A stretch of 24,551 nucleotides of DNA, taken from positions 1 through 24,551 of IMG/VR virus record IMGVR_UViG_3300044684_000191. One strand, given 5' to 3'. The position numbers and the translations under genes are program-made. Shown here one piece after another: positions 22,702 through 24,551 of this stretch. The stretch comes from a virus. How positions within the stretch are numbered: the first letter of the stretch is position 1; each line of letters starts with the position of its first letter. The notes beneath the pieces were generated by a model. It had not been told where the DNA came from, did not search any database, and was given only the letters and a program-made list of their open reading frames with translations.

Positions 22702-23150
22702 GCCTGCCCTATGAAAACGCCACCAGCGGCAGCAATGCGATCAACGACATCCAGAAGATGTTGCGAACGTTTGGCTGCGCCAAATTCGCCACTGGCGAGG
22801 ACTACGAAAAGCGAGAGCTATTCATCCAGTTCGAACACCGGGGCCGCCAGGTTCAGCTGAAGGCCAGCGCGCGCGGGTACGCAGCAGCCTGGTTGAAAGA
22901 GCATCCATATAGTTCGCGCATTCGCATGTCGAAGGCCCAGCACGAAAGCCGCGCGCTTTCGATCGGAAGCATTGCCGTTTATTCGATCCTGCGCGACTGG
23001 GTGAAGGGCCAAGTCACGGCGATCGAGATCGGCATGATGAGTTTCGAAGCGGCCTTCCTGTCGCACATCATGCTGCCTAGCGGCATCACGGTGATCGAGT
23101 ACGCAGAACAAGAACGCTTATTGCCGGCGCCGGCAACCGAAGGAGCGTAG
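22698..23150 (+). CDS. Hypothetical phage protein
   Basis: A 150-residue protein starting MSLPYENATSGSNAINDIQK after AAGGA. It contains ELFIQFEHRGRQVQLKASAR, a long basic/aromatic stretch and YSILRDWVKGQVTAIEIGMM, SFEAAFLSHIMLPSGITVIE. It resembles phage proteins encoded next to integrase cassettes, but I cannot give a function. Overlap with DUF1643 is ATGA and the excisionase-like gene begins 2 bp after its end. Confidence 0.75.
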   Translation: MSLPYENATSGSNAINDIQKMLRTFGCAKFATGEDYEKRELFIQFEHRGRQVQLKASARGYAAAWLKEHPYSSRIRMSKAQHESRALSIGSIAVYSILRDWVKGQVTAIEIGMMSFEAAFLSHIMLPSGITVIEYAEQERLLPAPATEGA

Positions 23151-23152
23151 CC

Positions 23153-23491
23153 ATGGGTGCCGCCGAGAAGATCGATCTGGCCGGCAAAGACTGGCTGACC
23201 GTGGAGGAAGCCGCCCACTACTGCGGCGTTTCGGACAGCCAGTTTCGCAAGAACGCGAATGCCTACGGACTGGTGGCGAAGCGATTTATGGGCAAGCAGC
23301 TCTATGCAAAGTCCGACCTATACGCAGCAATCAACGGAGCAGAATCGTGGCTGACGTCGTCACCATCTATTGGCGAGGTCCGTGCGCATACCTCAATTGG
23401 CGCCAGGGCGGTCAACGATTCAGGCGGAGCCTCGGCAAACTTACAGCCGGTGAGGCTGAGAAAATTCGTTCCCAGAAAGAAGCGGAGCTGA
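23153..23491 (+). CDS. Excisionase-like helix-turn-helix protein
   Basis: A 112-residue protein. Residues about 13-62 (DWLTVEEAAHYCGVSDSQFR, KRFMGKQLYAKSDLYAAI) form a MerR/excisionase-type winged helix-turn-helix as used by many Xis proteins that bend DNA near the attachment site and direct excision. The C-terminal 45 residues are Ser/Ala/Arg-rich, lie in the part that overlaps the integrase gene by 145 bp, and look like overprinted sequence. Position directly before int supports Xis. An additional regulatory role is possible because no other repressor-like protein was found in the element. Confidence 0.78.
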   Translation: MGAAEKIDLAGKDWLTVEEAAHYCGVSDSQFRKNANAYGLVAKRFMGKQLYAKSDLYAAINGAESWLTSSPSIGEVRAHTSIGARAVNDSGGASANLQPVRLRKFVPRKKRS

Positions 23492-24348
23492 TTCATGGCG
23501 TGCGAATCATTTCGCGCGCGCCGCTCGTTCGCGATTTCTTTGAGCGTTGGTATTTCGACCACTACGATGCAACACATCCAACCACGGGCGGTAAACTGCG
23601 CAGCGAGGTGAAGCGCTTCATTGCGCAGTTCGGGCATCGGCCGATCGATTCGCTGAAGCGCGAAGAACTGAATGCCTACACGAATGCTCGCCTCACAAAA
23701 GACAAAGCATCCCGCGAGACAGTAGGCAAGGAAATCCGTAGGCTGAAGGCGGCGTTCAACCTGGGTATCGAGATGGAGCAACTCGACGCCAATCCCATGA
23801 AGGGAATCAAGGCACCCCGCGGAGTGCGAAGCGTCGCAGTGAAGTTCTACGACAAGACCGCGCTCGCTAAGCTGTATAAGGCCAATCCCACGCGCGCCCC
23901 ACTCTGGCAGTTCATGGCCCACACCGGCATGCGACGCGGCGAAATGGTCAAGTTCACCAAGGACGACGTGCAGCGTAACTGCGTGGTGATCGAGTCGATC
24001 CCTGACGAAACCGGCGCGGGTCGGACAAAGTCGGGCAAATGGCGCCAGGTGCCGCTCAATGCGAAGGCGAAAGCAGCGCTGAAGAGGCTCCCGCACAAGC
24101 CGGTCACGGTGCATTTTGACACGCTCACCGATTGGTTCAGCGCTGACGCGAACGCAGCGGATATCGGCGGCACACTAAATCGCCTGCGCCACACGTTCGG
24201 CGCGAACCTGACCATGGCCGGCGTACCGTTGCGCCGCGTACAGGAATTGATGGGCCACGCAGATTACAAAACAACCGAGAAGTTCTATGCGCACCTCGCG
24301 CCTGAGGGTGCAAGCGGCGCAGTGAAGGCGCTGGAAAAGGTACTGTGA
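23347..24348 (+). CDS. int: Tyrosine-type site-specific integrase
   Basis: A 333-residue integrase. N-terminal arm-binding part: ITIYWRG-like start (VTIYWRGPCAYLNWRQGGQR); core-binding helices at about 58-150; catalytic domain with Arg196 (HTGMRRGE), Lys228 (TKSGKWRQVPL), Arg281 (RLRHTFGA), His304 (LMGHADYKTT) and nucleophile Tyr314 (KFYAHL). The residue three before Arg281 is Asn278 where most relatives have His. The start is GTG 23347, overlapping the excisionase-like frame by 145 bp; the N-terminus then matches family usage. It ends 76 bp before the attR repeat. It explains integration in the tRNA-Arg. Confidence 0.95.
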   Translation: MADVVTIYWRGPCAYLNWRQGGQRFRRSLGKLTAGEAEKIRSQKEAELIHGVRIISRAPLVRDFFERWYFDHYDATHPTTGGKLRSEVKRFIAQFGHRPIDSLKREELNAYTNARLTKDKASRETVGKEIRRLKAAFNLGIEMEQLDANPMKGIKAPRGVRSVAVKFYDKTALAKLYKANPTRAPLWQFMAHTGMRRGEMVKFTKDDVQRNCVVIESIPDETGAGRTKSGKWRQVPLNAKAKAALKRLPHKPVTVHFDTLTDWFSADANAADIGGTLNRLRHTFGANLTMAGVPLRRVQELMGHADYKTTEKFYAHLAPEGASGAVKALEKVL

Positions 24349-24424
24349 CCACTGTGCCCGGGTGCATCCGAAATGCGGCGAAATATACCAACCTGACGCA
24401 GACACAATGAACGTAAGTCATTGA

Positions 24425-24475
24425 AAAATGGTGCCCCCGATACGATTCGAACGTACGACCTTCCCCTTAGGAGGG
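24425..24475. repeat. attR, 51-bp core within tRNA-Arg
   Basis: Identical to 77-127. It covers the 3' part of the intact tRNA gene from the anticodon stem to the CCA end plus four bases. If strand exchange takes place in the anticodon loop, as with many tRNA-targeting integrases, the 3' part of the present tRNA was supplied by the phage and restores a functional gene. The 76 bp between int and this repeat contain no gene; arm-type integrase sites are expected there but I cannot identify them. Confidence 0.93.
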
Positions 24476-24505
24476 GGACGCTCTATCCAACTGAGCTACG
24501 GGGGC
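24429..24505 (-). tRNA. tRNA-Arg(CCT)
   Basis: The minus strand folds into a complete cloverleaf of 77 nt including an encoded CCA: acceptor GCCCCCG/CGGGGGC, D stem GCTC/GAGC, anticodon stem TCCCC/GGGGA with loop CTCCTAA (anticodon CCT, reading AGG), variable AGGTC, T stem GTACG/CGTAT with loop TTCGAAT, and discriminator A. A run of five T follows the CCA. It is the integration target, and is kept intact by the phage-side repeat. Confidence 0.97.
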
Positions 24506-24551
24506 ATCTCTATTACTTTACACGAACGTCGGCCTGTCATGCCCTTCGCTA

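Larger units (their letters stand above)
77..24475. mobile_element. tRNA-Arg-integrated prophage, strongly reduced
   Basis: The element is bounded by a 51-bp direct repeat derived from the 3' part of a tRNA-Arg gene, with a tyrosine integrase reading towards the right repeat. It contains a tail/head/packaging block on the minus strand and a recombination/integration block on the plus strand. One repeat unit spans about 24.35 kb, which is small for a tailed phage with a P22-like coat and a 779-residue tape measure. Repressor, Cro, replication, endolysin, holin, sheath, baseplate and fibre genes were looked for and not recognised. Several genes look like chimeras across internal deletions, so the element is probably defective as a phage, although integrase and excisionase look intact. 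Confidence 0.93.

Noticed and set aside
1-24551. CRISPR array, insertion sequence or retron-like element
   Set aside because: No regularly spaced repeats, transposase motifs or reverse transcriptase motifs were seen on either strand.

Overview
The window is a single prophage-like element of about 24.35 kb, integrated in a tRNA-Arg(CCT) gene and shown almost end to end. A 51-bp direct repeat (77-127 and 24425-24475) is the 3' part of the tRNA and marks attL and attR. The intact tRNA lies on the minus strand at the right end, next to the integrase; about 76 bp of host DNA lie to the left. High GC, dense ATGA-type gene overlaps and the look of the phage proteins suggest a gammaproteobacterial host, perhaps Xanthomonadales (Rhodanobacter/Dyella/Xanthomonas relatives). 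That host call is an inference and is weak.

Layout. (1) 227-2505: accessory genes next to attL, namely a DUF6680-like membrane protein (+), a SRAP/YedK-type abasic-site protein (-) and a hypothetical (+). (2) 2513-14944, minus strand, read right to left in the direction of transcription: a zinc-ribbon protein, a methyltransferase::small-terminase fusion, large terminase, DUF4055-type portal, scaffold-like protein, P22-like coat, a small protein, a head/tail-tube fusion, a tail chaperone with a -1 frameshift site, an HK97-gp10-like protein, the tape measure, a shortened tail protein, an i-spanin without its membrane anchor, and an o-spanin. Two plus-strand accessory genes (6046-6728) interrupt it. 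(3) 14993-24348, plus strand: a PD-(D/E)XK nuclease with a Cas4/AddB-like four-cysteine set, a RecT-like annealing protein, an RMF-like domain protein, the C-terminal piece of an SMC/Rad50-like ATPase, zinc-finger and hypothetical proteins, DUF5131, ASCH-like and DUF1643 proteins, an excisionase-like protein and a tyrosine integrase. Two antisense genes (19133-19354, 20549-21205) sit inside this operon.

The most striking feature is a series of apparent internal deletion joints that leave clean chimeric reading frames: C5-methyltransferase N-half::TerS C-half (near 14000), head-completion protein::tail-tube C-terminus (near 8050), tail protein::i-spanin (near 2985), the start of an ATPase gene joined to its C-terminus (near 18010), and a 48-bp gap between the divergent operons where an immunity and replication region would be expected. 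I see no repressor, Cro, replication genes, endolysin, holin, sheath, baseplate or tail fibre. Head genes, tape measure, recombination and integration genes are intact. The element is either a strongly reduced prophage, whose retained head/packaging and recombination modules might suggest domestication, or a sequence with collapsed joints. Long reads across the joints would decide.
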